In this document: positions 23,041-35,690 of the stretch, in pieces
How positions within the stretch are numbered: the stretch's first letter is position 1
Layout of the letters: every line of letters starts with the position of its first letter
From: Platycnemis pennipes
Lineage: Eukaryota > Arthropoda > Insecta > Odonata > Platycnemididae
NCBI GenBank assembly: GCA_933228895.1
Contig: OW121849.1
Location: forward strand, 36,302,354 to 36,366,353
Length of the DNA stretch: 64,000 nucleotides
Direction: 5' to 3'
Notes under the pieces: model-generated
Told to the model about the DNA's origin: nothing
Databases searched by the model: none
Seen by the model: the letters and a program-made list of their open reading frames with translations, nothing else
Made by a program: the position numbers and the translations under genes

Positions 23041-23434
23041 CTGGACCATTGTACGTAGAGTTTAGGCATGCAGGATCTAATAGAAACTGTCGTCCCAGTT
23101 ATTATGGACCAACGCGGAGGAAATCCCGGAAGACCAGCATCTTCAAGCAAGACAACCCGCGGAAGCCTACACAAGGAGGATCTAATAGTGTATAGCAGAG
23201 TATCATCTTTAAAAACGCCAAGTCTATCATTATTCCCATAAGAATCTTTGTAGATACCGAATTGCATCCATATCCGAATTATATTTTCAGATTCAATCCG
23301 GCGAATAATCGTTATATATGTGCAGTTTTACATTAAAACGTCTTGCATTAACATTAAAAACGTCATAAAAAGGTTTTTAACGATGATACTCTGCTTTGAT
23401 CCTGCATGGCTATACTCTACGTACAATTTTCCAG
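23041..23434. mobile_element. Fold-back element with an interrupted left arm
   Basis: The right arm 23373-23434 is the reverse complement of a left arm split in two: 23041-23076 (CTGGACCATTGTACGTAGAG inside) and about 23189-23218 (AGCAGAGTATCATC). The left arm is interrupted by about 105 bp bounded by the direct repeat AGGATCTAATAG (23072-23083 and 23177-23188). The unique centre of about 150 bp is AT-rich. The interruption looks like a secondary insertion or duplication. Confidence 0.7.
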
Positions 23435-23750
23435 TTTATTAGCATGAAAAGGAAATAATTTTTAATCATCAAGTTATATTCTGTAAGGAAAGAGTCATGG
23501 TAGTCTTTGTACATTCACTGATGAGACGTTTTCCTCACATTGAAATGTACACATAAAAAGGTTTACTAGATGTTTTTATTTTTCCAAATAATCTTCCAGA
23601 GAAGTTACAGGTGGGCCATTGCCCTATGAATTTCATGAGCCGCAGGAAGTAGTGGGCTCTCTCCTTAAAAACAGGTCAGAACCTCGCGATTATCTTGCTA
23701 TTAGGTATTTTATATTGACAAAAAACCTGGTTTTAAATGTGCTTTTCTGT
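23435..23750. other. No gene seen
   Basis: AT-rich spacer between the fold-back element and the second GC-cored repeat. Confidence 0.5.
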
Positions 23751-24185
23751 AGGACTACGAATAAAAATGAGGCAAATAGTTTTTCCCAATATATCGTATT
23801 GAAAATCAGGGGTGCAAGAACGGGAAAAGAGAAGGGGGAGGGGTTGGGCAGAGCAGTGGCCCGGTGCGGGCGGCGGCGTGGGCCGCATGAGAGCCCAGGT
23901 CCCCCGGTCGGTGCAGGCCCCGCGGCGGATTAACGCGGCAAGAGATGTGAAAACGGACAAAATTTTCGTCATGCGAGCCACAAAATGATGTGTTACTAAA
24001 GGGCCGCAATTATTTTTTCAAAAAACTTTTTTTGAAAATTTTAGCATTTAGGCCCCTGGGAGCACCACTTACACTTCAATCATGAACCACGAAAAAAAAA
24101 CCTTGAGTTTTACACATGCCGACGAGCACTTTCCATATCCGAATACCTTTGATTTCGAAAAAATTAAAAATAAGCAATGGTCTAA
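23751..24185 (+). repeat. GC-cored interspersed repeat, copy 2
   Basis: This copy aligns end to end with 6057-6485. Its CpG-rich core (GGGCGGCGGCGTGGGCCGC) is better kept than in copy 1. On the minus strand both copies read a related peptide with TKI-SVFT at one end, RPTPP in the middle and PLPLLF at the other. This may be coding conservation or merely nucleotide identity. Confidence 0.75.
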
Positions 24186-26184
24186 TGAGTCACCCTCCTA
24201 CGATTATCAATTGCTGGCGTCAGTGCAGTAGTTTGATTCATTATCTTTCCACATTGCCTATAAAAAACTTATGTTTTCGAGTGATTTAAACACATAAATT
24301 ACAACATCTCTTTTGCTTCGAGATTACCCGGCTTTGCATTTACTTGCCTGTTACTCACTTTTTAACTGTAAAGAAACCATGTTTTCTGAGACCCAATGAA
24401 GGAACAGCAATGTCATACTTAGTTGATTTGGGGAGGAAAAGGAATTTAGGAAGATAGAATATTATTTTAGTGTGGTAGGGAACCGTTCTTTGATCCAAAT
24501 TTATGTTTTCGGTAGTTATTTCTTATCTGCATCTTCTTTGTGGTTGATAATTGTCGTTCCTACGTATTCATCTGAGACCGATAAATGCTTTTAGCCATCA
24601 TTTGGACAGTTTTATTGCCATAATCGTGTTGTTTTCCATATAGAAGAAATAAAAAGAGCCGTGAATGCTCTTGAGACGTGATTTCAACTCGGCCTTTAAT
24701 CATGTTGCCTGTAATCATGACGGGGGTCTTGATCTTCTCCATCTCCATCTGGGTCACCTTTGCCTTCGTTCAGTCAACTGCGCGTGACTCAGACTGCTTA
24801 CTATTAGTTAACAGGCCATTAGAACTAGCGGTCAAATCAGGCCAGCCTCAAATTAAGGTCAAGCCTCTGCTGTTTAAAGAAGTCTGTAGCGTTTTTATTT
24901 CGAAATAAAGTCTTCGTGTACCAATTAATGGCGTTTCTCATTGCAGCTGTATTCAAATTTGAAGAAATGCGCAATTTATAGCCTTTGGGATAGGGTGATA
25001 GAAAGTAAGGCACTGTAAAATGTACAAGAACATAATTTGTGACAAAAGGTAATAATGTGTCCACAACGGTGAATTTAACGAAATATTACTCTTTGTGACT
25101 AATGTTTCGACTCCGCAATGACACCCCGGAGTGATTCGATTTTATCTTAAGTGTAAGAATATGCGTTCTCCTCGGAATACTTCATGCATAAAACAAAATA
25201 CATTGTCAATTGTGGGGACAGTAAAATATTTGTGGCGTAGTTACACAAATATGATGGCGCACGTTGCAGGTATTTTCTCGGCCAAGCCTATTTTTCCCGT
25301 CCGCCGCTACGCTACTCTCTCCTCTAATAAAAACGCGAATAATAAAAAAATCCACATTTAATCAAAGCTTATATTTAGGAAAAAAGTCTTTATTTATAGC
25401 TTGTCATTTCCCAAAGCTTCATAACAAACCAAAATTCGTATTGATGAGACCACCTATTACTGAAAAAAGTTTTTAACAAAATTTAGCAGAATCTTTCAAG
25501 TAAAAGACGAAATTATATTAAAACTTAGCGTACACATTAGCTATAATTTTCTTTAATAGGTGATAAGTTTAGCTACGATCAAATCAATATTTTTCAATTA
25601 ATGAATATTAAAAGCGTACGCTTCATTAAAAGTAGTAAAAAAACTAAAACAATTTTTGTTCAACCTGCAATAGCTTTGTGAAAAGATCATTTTTTTACTT
25701 AGGGTATTTAAATGCAGAATAAGAAAGTTGGAATAATGGTGCAGTTTTTAGGTATAAAGGGCTGCGGGTTAACTTTTTATTTTCACCTAAACTTGAGTAT
25801 CTCTGCTATTCCCCCGGCAGTGGTGTCAGACTCGGTATCGGCTCTTTTTCCTAACTCAATTTTCATCTCGTTCCTCTTTTCATGAAGTCCAGTCTCATCT
25901 TCGTCTCATCTTATTCTCAAAAATTAACATTTTTCAGAAACGCCCATTTGTTTTACCATTGTTTTCTACATGAAGAAGAAAGGTAATCAGGGCATTTTGA
26001 GCCATCACTGTCCTAATTTTTTTCTGTACTTAAAATATTAAGGGCATCAAAAATAAACGTAGAAATAGAGACAAAGCGTCCATTGATGATTTCCTCAATG
26101 ATAGTGAAAAGGAAGAAAGTTGAAACTCTAATTTCCTTCAAAGAGTCTTGTTTAATGCACCTTAAAATATAATTATGTATTCCA
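24186..26184. other. AT-rich DNA, no gene recognised
   Basis: Only short frames (under 80 codons) with no recognisable motif occur. Confidence 0.55.
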
Positions 26185-26186
26185 TA

Positions 26187-26336
26187 AATGAAATACTAAC
26201 ATTGTTTCCTTCCACAGATTTATTTTCTTGGTACGACAAGTTTCGACACATCGGCGTCATAATCAGGTACCTTGTGTCGAAACAAATCGTACCAAGAAAA
26301 TCAATCTATGGAAGGAAACAAAGTTAGTATTTCATT
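26187..26336. mobile_element. MITE with ~62-bp inverted repeats and TA target site
   Basis: AATGAAATACTAAC at the left end pairs with GTTAGTATTTCATT at the right end. The arms run through TTCTTGGTACGA and its complement to GTGTCGAAAC at the centre. TA flanks both ends, as expected for Tc1/mariner-type insertion. It is 150 bp long and has no coding capacity. Confidence 0.8.
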
Positions 26337-26339
26337 TAC

Positions 26340-29300
26340 AAAATTCAACATCCACCTCGTTGAACCTGATACTATGGAACATAATTAGGCATTGTGAAAT
26401 TCAACGTGTATGTCTGTAAATCACTCTATTTAGTTCATTTATTGGAATCTAAAATCACACGAATGTTAGTTTTTTTAGCCTAGCTGCATATAACTCCCGA
26501 GTTCTGATCAAGACCCCGGCAGAATTATATTTCAAGTGGAATGTATAAGTAGTGGATAAATATTTTGGTTAATTTATGATACCTGTGAAAAGAGCGTTTC
26601 TGCTGGAATCCATGATGAAAAACACTATCGGCGTTTTTAACTGAACAAAAATGTATTTCCTCCCCCTCGAACATGGCCAGTATCCTAGAATAAGTATAGC
26701 ATATGTACTTCATTGATTAAGTACAGTATAAACCTATCTTTTATAGAAAATACTGGCTCTATGCCACTATATATAAATTGTTTGGGAATCTAGGCAGTAA
26801 TGGACAAGTTCTTCATCTACTTGCTTGAAATATTTGATAATTGTTTTGGAGAAGATATATTGCGGCTATATTCTACAAACACTATTTGCGAACACGCTCT
26901 AGATAATGGTAGAAGATTTTTTAAATTTGAATAATAATTAATTTCAAATATGAATTTTCAGATTTTGAGATGGATAGACGGATATCTGCTGAAAAATACT
27001 TGCAAATAAGGAATACATTTAATAAGATCAATGCCAAACTCTTGCCCAAGTATTCTAATGTACAGAATTTATTTCAAGCCAAATTCATGAAAGCCAAAAT
27101 TTCAAGATCCTTCTACGACCGTCTTATATTAGGCACCAAGGATTACGCCGTTTATTTATGTATAAATGATTGGTAAATGATAAGGAAAGCAAGTAAATAA
27201 AAGCAAAATATATATTTTCCACATTTTAAAGAGTTTGCTGGCGTGGCAGGTATTCTGGCAAAGTGTTTCAAACAGTTGATGACTAACTTCCATCAACCAA
27301 ACAACCTATTATTATGCCCATCACTGTGGCTGCAAGTGTAGCTTGTAGAAATTTAGCAAAGCTGACTACGTACTGATTATCTTCCTAGTCGATGGGCATT
27401 TGCAAGAGGAGCAAGAAGATGTAATTAAAAGAGGAGGAATTGCATTATCGTTTATGCTGACCATTCATACCTGTAATAGGTTAAGCAGATTTTGTGCAAG
27501 GTCCTGGAGAAGACATAAAGGCTTTGACAATTATGGACTATATCTGTTTCGAAAATTTATCTTAGTTATTACCATTTTAATGATTATGAAATGTTCAAGA
27601 ACTATGCAAAAAAGTTTTGCCTTCCATAATTTTATGAATATCAATTTTTTTCTTTTGGAATTCTAAAATGGAATAAATCTTACAAATATATTTTCAGAAA
27701 GAGAGAAAGAAATTATACCATATAGCAAGATTAGATAAAAGAATGTCACCTTGGTAACCACAGCCAGAGTAGGAACCTTACCGCAGGTCATTGCAAAAAA
27801 TAGGACATTTATTTCTTGAAAAATAATGGCAAAAATCCTAAATAGTTCATCAGAAATCAGTATTCTATATGTGCCATCCCGTGGAGATAAAGATTAATAC
27901 ACAGAGGTTTGAAATCACTAGCTCCCAGTGTCACCTTAGATTTACATTCCAGTTAGATGATATCCATACGCTTCAGTTGAATAGAATTGCCTAAAGTATG
28001 TGATTGTAGTCCTTATTAAGAGAAATAAGAAATAAAATATGTACTTCCCCTAAGGAATTCTGCATGATACAGGGATTCTCACGCTGTTCACTCCAGTGTA
28101 CAGACTTCTTCCCTTTTCCCGTTTTCTGTACGCACAGCACGTTTGGTGGTTTGGCCCTCGTTCAGAAGGCCTCGGAGGCCTGCTAGGGTGGCAGTCACTG
28201 ACTAGTCAGCAGTGCGTAGGAAAATGGAATGGGAGAGTTTGATCTAATTTGCATTGGCCATTGCCTAATTCATGCTTCTTGTAGAAAGGGCATCCTTATC
28301 TACACCGCCCCCAGTTCTGGTTGCTTCAGAGCACCGTATTTACCAAATAAATGAGAAGTTTTACTCAGCGATTTCCAACTAATTTAATCAAAGTTATTAT
28401 ATGGGCCCTTATTTTATAGTACGAAAGAGCACATCTTGAGATTATTTGCAATAAATTTGCCTCCTCTTTTTTCATAAGTCAACATTTCCCACGTTTCACA
28501 CCGTTTTAATCAATAAAATAATTAGAGAGTAACGAACCATCCGTAAACAAGGCAGGAATCGAGAGAGAGAGAGATCACTACCTATGAAATGCCAGATAAG
28601 TTCCCTAATGGCCGAATTTTTGAGTCCGATGATAGCATTAAAATGAATGGCATCCTTCCCCGCTTTCAATGAATCAGAACATCACTATACCGTTTAGCAT
28701 CCAAAATAAACCTTATTTCACCGTAACAAAGTGAAATTGGACCTTCCGTGGGGACCCGAAAATCGTGGCACCCTACGTGTTGCATTTGCGGTGGACTGTT
28801 TGATCTTGTCAGCTTTCAACTCCTCCCTCCATTTTTTTTCTCCCCTTCCTCATCCTTCCTTTGCATTGTATATCTGCTGTGACGCTGGTATATAACACAT
28901 ACCTGATGACGATGTTTAAAATCGAAACCTGATTTGATAGTAAATTACCTATGGGAAAATTGCAATAAATTTCTTTCATTATGCTTGAATTCCACCATAT
29001 GACCCCCTGAAACTTCTCTTTTTGATTGTAACATTGTTGAGATCTTACATATTTCCCGTCCTGTATACCACTTATATTACAATGGAACACAAAATTAAAG
29101 TCACAGGGACAGACTTAGGTATGGATGGATGTAAAATATACTTTTTCCTCGCAGGTTTACGCGGATAATAACCGATGTTATAATAGGTAAGGCTAATGAC
29201 GGCGGCTTAACATGAAAGAAGAAGGTTACTCTGCCATCGCATATTATCTATACCCTTGTATGCATAATATAATGGTTAAATATCGATGATAGGTCAAATA

Positions 29301-30018
29301 ATGCCCTAACTCTTTAATAAAATTTATATTAATTCGTTATTTTCTAAATTATTAGTTCTATGTACTTGACGCATAATTGACCATCCCTATACTATTTATT
29401 ACTCAATGATATATCTTTAAGGCGTGCGAACCTAGTGAATGGATATTTTTCATGCAGATGATGCAGAGTAGATAAATATTTAAAGTAATTATTTTCGCAT
29501 CTTTTTTTGCAGTGTTTTACTGTTAACGGAGTCCGCTGCGTGGAATTATGATAACATACAGTTCGACCACCGGGTGCTACAACATCCACCAAGGATATTT
29601 CTGCATTCGGTCTGCGTTAGTGGAAACATGCCTGTGTCCATCTCCTGAAATATTGTTCAACGCAAGGATCAAAGTCTGCACCACAGGCGTAAGGTAACCA
29701 ATTCTTACGTCTGAAGTACTTCTGTTGGTTTAAAGTTGTCTAATTTTTTACGCAGACAGTACAGTTTCCTATATTGCAGTTTCTTAAGTATTTGGTAACA
29801 GGATATCCACTGCCTTCCCAGTTGTCTCTGTCTCTTCGTTATTATCGGAACACTTAGTTATACAGAGAACGGATTGATGAGATTGCTGAAAAACTTGCTT
29901 TCAAATTGAGACTATTGTGGAGAACACTTCTGGCCCATCTGTCGGATGGGATGTAAGAGAGTGAAAGCCTTGGTGTCACTCGTTAACAATAGGTGATCCC
30001 AGGTAACTCTCAACCACC
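26340..30018. other. AT-rich DNA, no gene recognised
   Basis: This holds a short (GA)n run at about 28560-28573 and scattered short frames, such as 26970-27176 (68 codons) and 27400-27666 (88 codons), none resembling a known protein. Confidence 0.5.
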
Positions 30019-30758
30019 ATTCATTCCCTCCAGGATGGGGATTCAAAATTGATTGAGATTGGTATAAAACTAATCTCAATCAATCATACCTCTCCGCATT
30101 AACACTACCACCGTTAAGCGTGAAATCGCATTACTTCCCCCCTAACAGCAAAAATCCTAATTACAATAAGCTGTAATATGCACCTTTAGTAAGCGTGTCT
30201 AGTTTTATGGCACTCGTTTTGCTCGGAATTCACCATCGAACCCAATGAGAGAATGTAATGCGAAAGGAGGTGCAAAAGGAGAACATTTCCTCTTCTAAAG
30301 AGTTGAAAGTAACGTCTCAAATAAGAAGAAGATGGAGGGAAGAGAGGAAGAAACCTATGAGGAGATAGAGAGAGAGAGAATAGTGGGAAAAAGGAGGGAG
30401 TAAATGGAGTTGTCTGCATCGAGGAATACCTGGGCTCCCTCGGCTCTCAATTCTCTTGGGCTCTTTCGGGTGTTGCCTGCCGCTGCGTGTAAACGTCCAA
30501 CTTGTTTTGTTTCCCTCTCTCCTTTTCGCAAACGAGGAAAGGAGTTTAGGAGGGTTTAGTAGGGGTTTGGTCTCATCGCGCCCGAGAGGTGGAACGAAAA
30601 GGGTAGTCTCCATCCCGGCGTCCTGCTCGTGAGTTCTTTCGGATGGCTTGCGGTGTCTCCTGGCACCGCGTCTTATCTTCAGACCGAGAACCTTGTATCC
30701 GCCTTAATAATTTACCCTGGAAAATTAATTTTGAATCCCCATCCTGGAGGGAATGAAT
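30019..30758. repeat. 740-bp unit bounded by perfect 32-bp inverted repeats
   Basis: The 32 bases at 30019-30050 (CCCTCCAGGATGGGGATTCA inside) are exactly complementary to 30727-30758. Outside them a further dozen bases match partly. Just inside the left arm is a second hairpin, TGATTGAGATT (30050-30060) against AATCTCAATCA (30072-30082). The interior is GC-richer than its surroundings and codes for nothing I recognise. It may be a fold-back transposon, a MITE, or a local inverted duplication. Confidence 0.7.
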
Positions 30759-31077
30759 GCTGGTGAGTGAGAAACATGTCTCCGCAAAAAGTTATGAATG
30801 TTGGCCCCAGTGAATAACACTCCATCGGGCTCCATAGCAACGTGAAGCGTTAAAAAGTAGTTTGAAAATTTTTAAGGCCTTGATCCAGTCAAACTCACGC
30901 GGTGTTTTTTAATTTTTAGAAAATAAGGTAGGAGGTGAAGAATGAATTTCAAAGTGTGATGTTACAATATTTTCAGTTGTTTTAGCTTTCTGAAACATTT
31001 TTATAGGGCTGATTTTAAAATAAATTCTGCAGTAATGCGATTTTAAATATATTTGTACTATTTAAGAAATTTAATCT
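30759..31077. other. No gene seen
   Basis: AT-rich spacer between the inverted-repeat unit and the LINE fragment. Confidence 0.5.
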
Positions 31078-31445
31078 CATCATCCTACAACAATTCTAAG
31101 ATTGGGTTGACGCAGCTCTTCACTGGAATCTCCTATCGGCAAAACTCTTCATATTCGCATAATGCTCTTCTTTCACATCATTCACTACCTGCTCTACATA
31201 TCGCATGCAAGGCCTTTCGTTGCCATTGTTTCCGTTCACCTACACCTCAACGGTTGTCTTTATTAAGTCAGCATGTCTTAAGATGTGTTTGAGTTAATTG
31301 CCTCGTCTTCTTTTCAAAGTTTTCAGCAGACTTCTATTTCTCCCACTCTTCTGGACTTCTTCGTTTATCATTCGATCAATTCATTTTATCTTCACCATTC
31401 TTCGATAGCACCATATTTCAAATGCTTCCACCCTTCATTACTCGA
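31078..31445 (-). pseudogene. 3' end fragment of the RTE-like LINE family
   Basis: Colinear with the 3' end of the element at 50262-53329. A short GAT-type tail is followed by GGTTGACGCAGC, CCTATCGGC, TTCATATT, and the stretch encoding the conserved C-terminal RMxKIxWIDR-like region, near 31370-31400 on the minus strand. It is 5' truncated, as is usual for LINE copies, and diverged with stops. Confidence 0.75.
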
Positions 31446-31837
31446 AGGCTTCTAATAAATTTATGGCTGTTTTATATTTTAAAAAAATCGTATAACTTTC
31501 TGGATACGAACTCTGATATAGGCAGCATTATTCTCATTTCAGAGTCCCATGGCAATCATCGTCACACCGCTCCGATGTCGCGGTCCCTACGTTTATTTTG
31601 AAAGAGTGAATAACCGCAATTACTGTACAATACATGACTTGTTTAGAAGCCTAGGAATTTCTTTTGGTGTGAATAACGATTTCTCACAACACTCTTATAT
31701 GTCAAACGACAATGTTTAGCAATTTTAACGCAGGTTTATTAATTCAGATCTAAATTTTAGTTAATTCAGTATTTCATTCAGAAAATCAAGAATCATGATG
31801 AAGTACACACATCAATTTATTGGATAGTTACTCGTAT
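31446..31837. other. No gene seen
   Basis: AT-rich spacer without a recognisable feature. Confidence 0.5.
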
Positions 31838-32153
31838 TCGGAGGAGACCGACGGTTAATGTAATATACGCCATTTTAGAATAATTGGATATGGGTGGGAT
31901 TTTTTCATGGAACGAAGGAAGGGTTGCGTGAACCCTGACATTGGCATTTTCTTTTACGTAGCCAAAAGCACCATAAGTACGACGGTTTAACTTCCAATCT
32001 GATAGATGGAGTACTGACCTCAAAGTGCTCTCAACTTTGCGCACAAGTGGGGACCAGTATTACCATGAAAAATCATCTGCCTTACCCGCTTTTCGAACTC
32101 GGATCCCTGGAATGGGAAGCCAATACTCTAGCCACCACACCATCCCGATCCCT
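31838..32153 (-). repeat. tRNA-derived SINE, second family, copy 1
   Basis: On the minus strand it starts GGGATCGGGATGGTGTGGTG. An A-box-like TGGTGGCTAGAGTATTGG and a B-box-like GAGTTCGAAAAGC follow. The body has CAAGTGGGGACC on the plus strand and a 3' part shared with 33344-33659. Roughly 315 bp long and moderately diverged from copy 2. Confidence 0.7.
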
Positions 32154-33343
32154 ACAAAGAGTCGCACATACGCATTCAACACCATATTATATGATAAAGT
32201 GAGTTGTGAGAATGATCAATGAAAGGATTGAAAACGTACTTTACGCCTTTCGGAGAAGAAGAATATGGCTTATAATTAATTGAATGAGCTCTTCTTATTT
32301 CTCATAATTTAATTTCATATCTGAAATCTGCAAATTTAAGGACATTAATGGAGTAGCTTAATATAGGTTTTGGGATATAGTTGCACTTTTCTTACTGAGG
32401 AATTATACAGGTAAAGGTAACATTTCCGTTGAAATGGTTTGTTAGTGGTGGGCAGGTTATAAGTGTTTCGCCTAATGTACACGAAAATATATTTAGTTAG
32501 TGAGGGTAAATTGAAAATGAAACATGATAACTTACGATTCGGCGACTTTCCAGAAATTAGTTCCTTATTTTGGTTTTACTTTTAATAAAACAATAGCAGA
32601 AATAAATGATGATTTGCAGGCATTTCCAGAATAAATTCATGTCTATAGGATTTTCCCAGGACCCCAAATGCATTTTCCTTTATCTTTCTCAATATAGTCT
32701 ATTAAAAATATTATTTTTATCAGCTTTTTGCAATATGTAGCAAAGAATATTTTATCTACCTCGCATGGAAGTTTATTCAAACGCTTTACGGCATATCATC
32801 AGCTAATATCACCTACTTATTCGGTTTTAATGCTTAAATGTTGATGACAGATTTCAATTTTGTCTTTTATTTTAAATATATGTTTTTTGTCCAATTATTT
32901 AGCTATTTACTGGTAAGTTGCTAAACAGCCTCATAATTCATATCAAAAATTATATACGCAATCGTATGAAATAATCGGTGCTAGTACACTTTAGTACACT
33001 GATAATACTAATGAACTGTCAGACCTGCGTAGTTTGAAGTAATACATTAATTTCTGTCCAAATATTGTTTTGTCACATCGTACACGGTTATAATTATCTC
33101 TAGTAGCCAATACACTCTTATACTTTACAATCCACATTCAGTGTATTTTGCGATACCAAATTAAGGTATATTTTCTTCCAAAACACTTCTTCCCTGTAAG
33201 GATAAGATGATGGCATGTAGCCGGGTGGCTCCTACGCCAGCTTGAACTTTTAAGTCAGCTAGTATTATGCTCCCTCTTTCTACACTCGTCAAAATTTATT
33301 CCGTCGTAGCATCGTTCTCTGGGTTAGTTGGTTGGTTATTCAG
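32154..33343. other. No gene recognised
   Basis: AT-rich spacer between two copies of one SINE family. Confidence 0.5.
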
Positions 33344-33659
33344 GGGAGGCGACCGAGGATGAGGTCATTTGCGCCATTTAGGATAGGTGGGTAGTTGGGT
33401 AATGGTAGGAGTTTTCAGGGAACGGAGGAAGGGAGGAGAGAAACCCGGCGTCGGCATTAGCCTACTCTTAACGAAAGGCGCCAAGGGGACCATGGCTTAC
33501 CGTTCCATCCGACGGACGGAGTACTGAACTTGAAATGCCCTCCACTAGGCACTCAAGTGGGGACCGGTTTTCCACTGAAAAATCTGCTACTGCCAAGAAT
33601 CTAACCCAGTCCCTCGGAATGGGAGGCCAGTACTCTAGCCACCACACCATCCCGATCCC
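33344..33659 (-). repeat. tRNA-derived SINE, second family, copy 2
   Basis: Same order as 31838-32153: minus-strand GGGATCGGGATGGTGTGGTG, an A-box-like GTGGCTAGAGTACTGG, a B-box-like GGGTTAGATTCTTGG, then a GC-richer body. It is the better preserved of the two. The open frame 33468-33650 lies wholly inside it and is not a gene. Confidence 0.75.
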
Positions 33660-35128
33660 CCTTGTTCTCCCGGGATAAATATCTCAGATGTTAAAATTTA
33701 ATACTAAGGCATATCGCCTGCAAATGTATGCTTAAATTGCATTTCTAAAGTAAATAGTTGCCCTGAGGGAGTGATAGCAGCACTAAAAGAAAATTTAAAA
33801 TGATTACTTTTCTTATTGAAAACATACATAACTTCTTACTTTGAATATGCGTTGCATGTGTTACAGATAATATTCGTGAAATTAAGTGTAAGTCTAAGGT
33901 TTGCAGTAGATTATATCTTTCCTGTGGAAGAATGCAATAATGATGCATTCGAAGGTAATACCATTGATAAATGGAAATAAATGCCTTTACGGAAGTATAG
34001 CGAATCTATTAGGGTAATTAAATGAAGAAATAAGATAGTGATCAAGGGATGCATGAAAACAGGATTACGGCCAAGCGGTTCTTTGACCGAATCACGATGC
34101 CTCAGCTGAGAAGATTTGGGTACTAGCTCGAGCAGATTATGTTACTGTACATGTTATGGCTAGAAAGTTTCCTCATAACTCTTATCCGGCGGACTCTCCT
34201 GTCCATGGAGTATTGAGGTATTCAGGTCGCGTGGTCATCATCACGAGAGGAAGCAGGTAATAAGGTAGCTACGATAAATCAATTAATGTTTGAAGTTTAT
34301 GGTAATGAAGTTATTCGGAAAATGGTGGAACATTGAAATTTAGCTTTCATCATGGATGTCTTAGGAATTAACTACGAGTGGAAGAATATATAAGAGAATG
34401 AAAACCTTTGTCCAGAAAATGAACTGGCTTTTGTCACCTTTCATGATAGTTAGAAATAAAACAGCTCAGAAAGAATGTAATGATGAAGGAACTCAAGAGC
34501 AAATTATTTTCAGGAACTGATGAAAAACCAGTGCTGAATGAACAATGAAAAAATGCTTTCCTACCCCTGGATAAAAGATAATGGTAAATTAAAATATACG
34601 AAATAAATTTTAGATATTTAAACGAACAGTAAATTTTTTCATGTGGCCCCTTCAAACGATAATCAATATGAAGCTTCATCTGTATGAGTAATTACTGACA
34701 TATTTCAGGAAATTTAATTTTCTATACCGAAAATTAGTTTGGCCTCCGTCATGAGGATCATATCACAGGGAGGGCGAGGGAGAATATCACAGTGGTGGTT
34801 AACTTTCTCCGAAAACTCTGTTTGCACGTGACATTTCGAAAACACAGTTTTTAGTGTCGGAATATCCTGTTCTGTTGGAAGACATCGGGAGTAGAACTTG
34901 CCAATGGGTAAGCAGGTATAATGGTGTGTGCTGTGCGAATTAACACTGTCTCTTTCTCAAGGAAAGGCAAAGACGTCGAGAGGGGAGAGCGAGGGAAAAG
35001 GAGCAGAAATAGTTTAAAGGGAAAGCTGGATTAGGAATGGATAGGATGGTTGCGGTGTGCTCGGCTAGCGAAGGGTGGATGGGAGGAGTTCCCTAAAAGA
35101 GCCGCCCGCGTCTTGATTAGGGTTACAC
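33660..35128. other. No gene recognised
   Basis: AT-rich, turning GC-richer after about 34.95 kb. There are no motif-bearing frames. Confidence 0.5.
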
Positions 35129-35176
35129 GGGGGAGGGGGTAGGGGGGGGTAGGGGGGGGGGGGTAGGGGGGGGGTG
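35129..35176 (+). repeat. Long G-tract with G-quadruplex potential
   Basis: Forty-eight bases, nearly all G on the plus strand, in runs of 5 to 13 separated by A, TA or T. Four or more runs of at least five G meet the usual G-quadruplex pattern. It sits at the upstream edge of a GC-rich island. Confidence 0.85.
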
Positions 35177-35690
35177 GATAAATGCGGAGTTTAGACGTGG
35201 ATCGAGGGTTTCATCGTGGGATTCTCCACAAACGGTGTCGGGCGGCCAGCAAAGTGAGACACTCCCTCCCCCAACTATTCCCTCGGATAACATCCTCGCA
35301 TCCCCATCGTATCCACTTCCCTCCCACTCTCCCACCTGCCTACCCCCTCCCGCCCCTCTTTCCTCCAGGGATTCTCGGACGGTGGCTCGTCTCGCCGAGG
35401 GAGCAGAACTCTCCCGTGGCTGATAGTTTCAAGACTCCGCCAAGATCGAATTTTTCCGTGGACTTAGTTTTTATGGCCGCGGAAAATTAGGGTGAAACTT
35501 TTTCTCGCCAGGCATTATATCTCCCCCAATTTCCCACTCTTCCTCTCCCCACTGGATTTAGATTATTCCAGCCTGCACAAATCTCGATTTCCACCGAAGG
35601 AGAACAGCCTCCTGACCTCCTCTAGTTATATTGGTTGTGATTTAGTTGCTTTTTCCCGGCGTTGGCCCCGGATAATGCTTTAGGTTTATT
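35177..35690. other. GC-rich then pyrimidine-rich island, no assigned gene
   Basis: Open frames of 62-102 codons (35182-35490, 35235-35423) overlap in different frames and have Ser/Pro-rich composition. No motif decides between them. It resembles the islands at 12.3, 41.4, 55 and 60 kb and could be a promoter region. Confidence 0.4.
35243..35264. repeat. 22-bp exact direct repeat, copy 1
   Basis: CGGCCAGCAAAGTGAGACAC plus TC is identical to 35982-36003, with unrelated flanks. Confidence 0.85.

Noticed and set aside
33468..33650. 60-codon minus-strand frame
   Set aside because: Lies wholly inside a tRNA-derived SINE present twice in the window.
35113..35126. TTAGGGTTA as telomere-like repeat next to the G-tract
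   Set aside because: Less than two units, and no array. Chance is sufficient.
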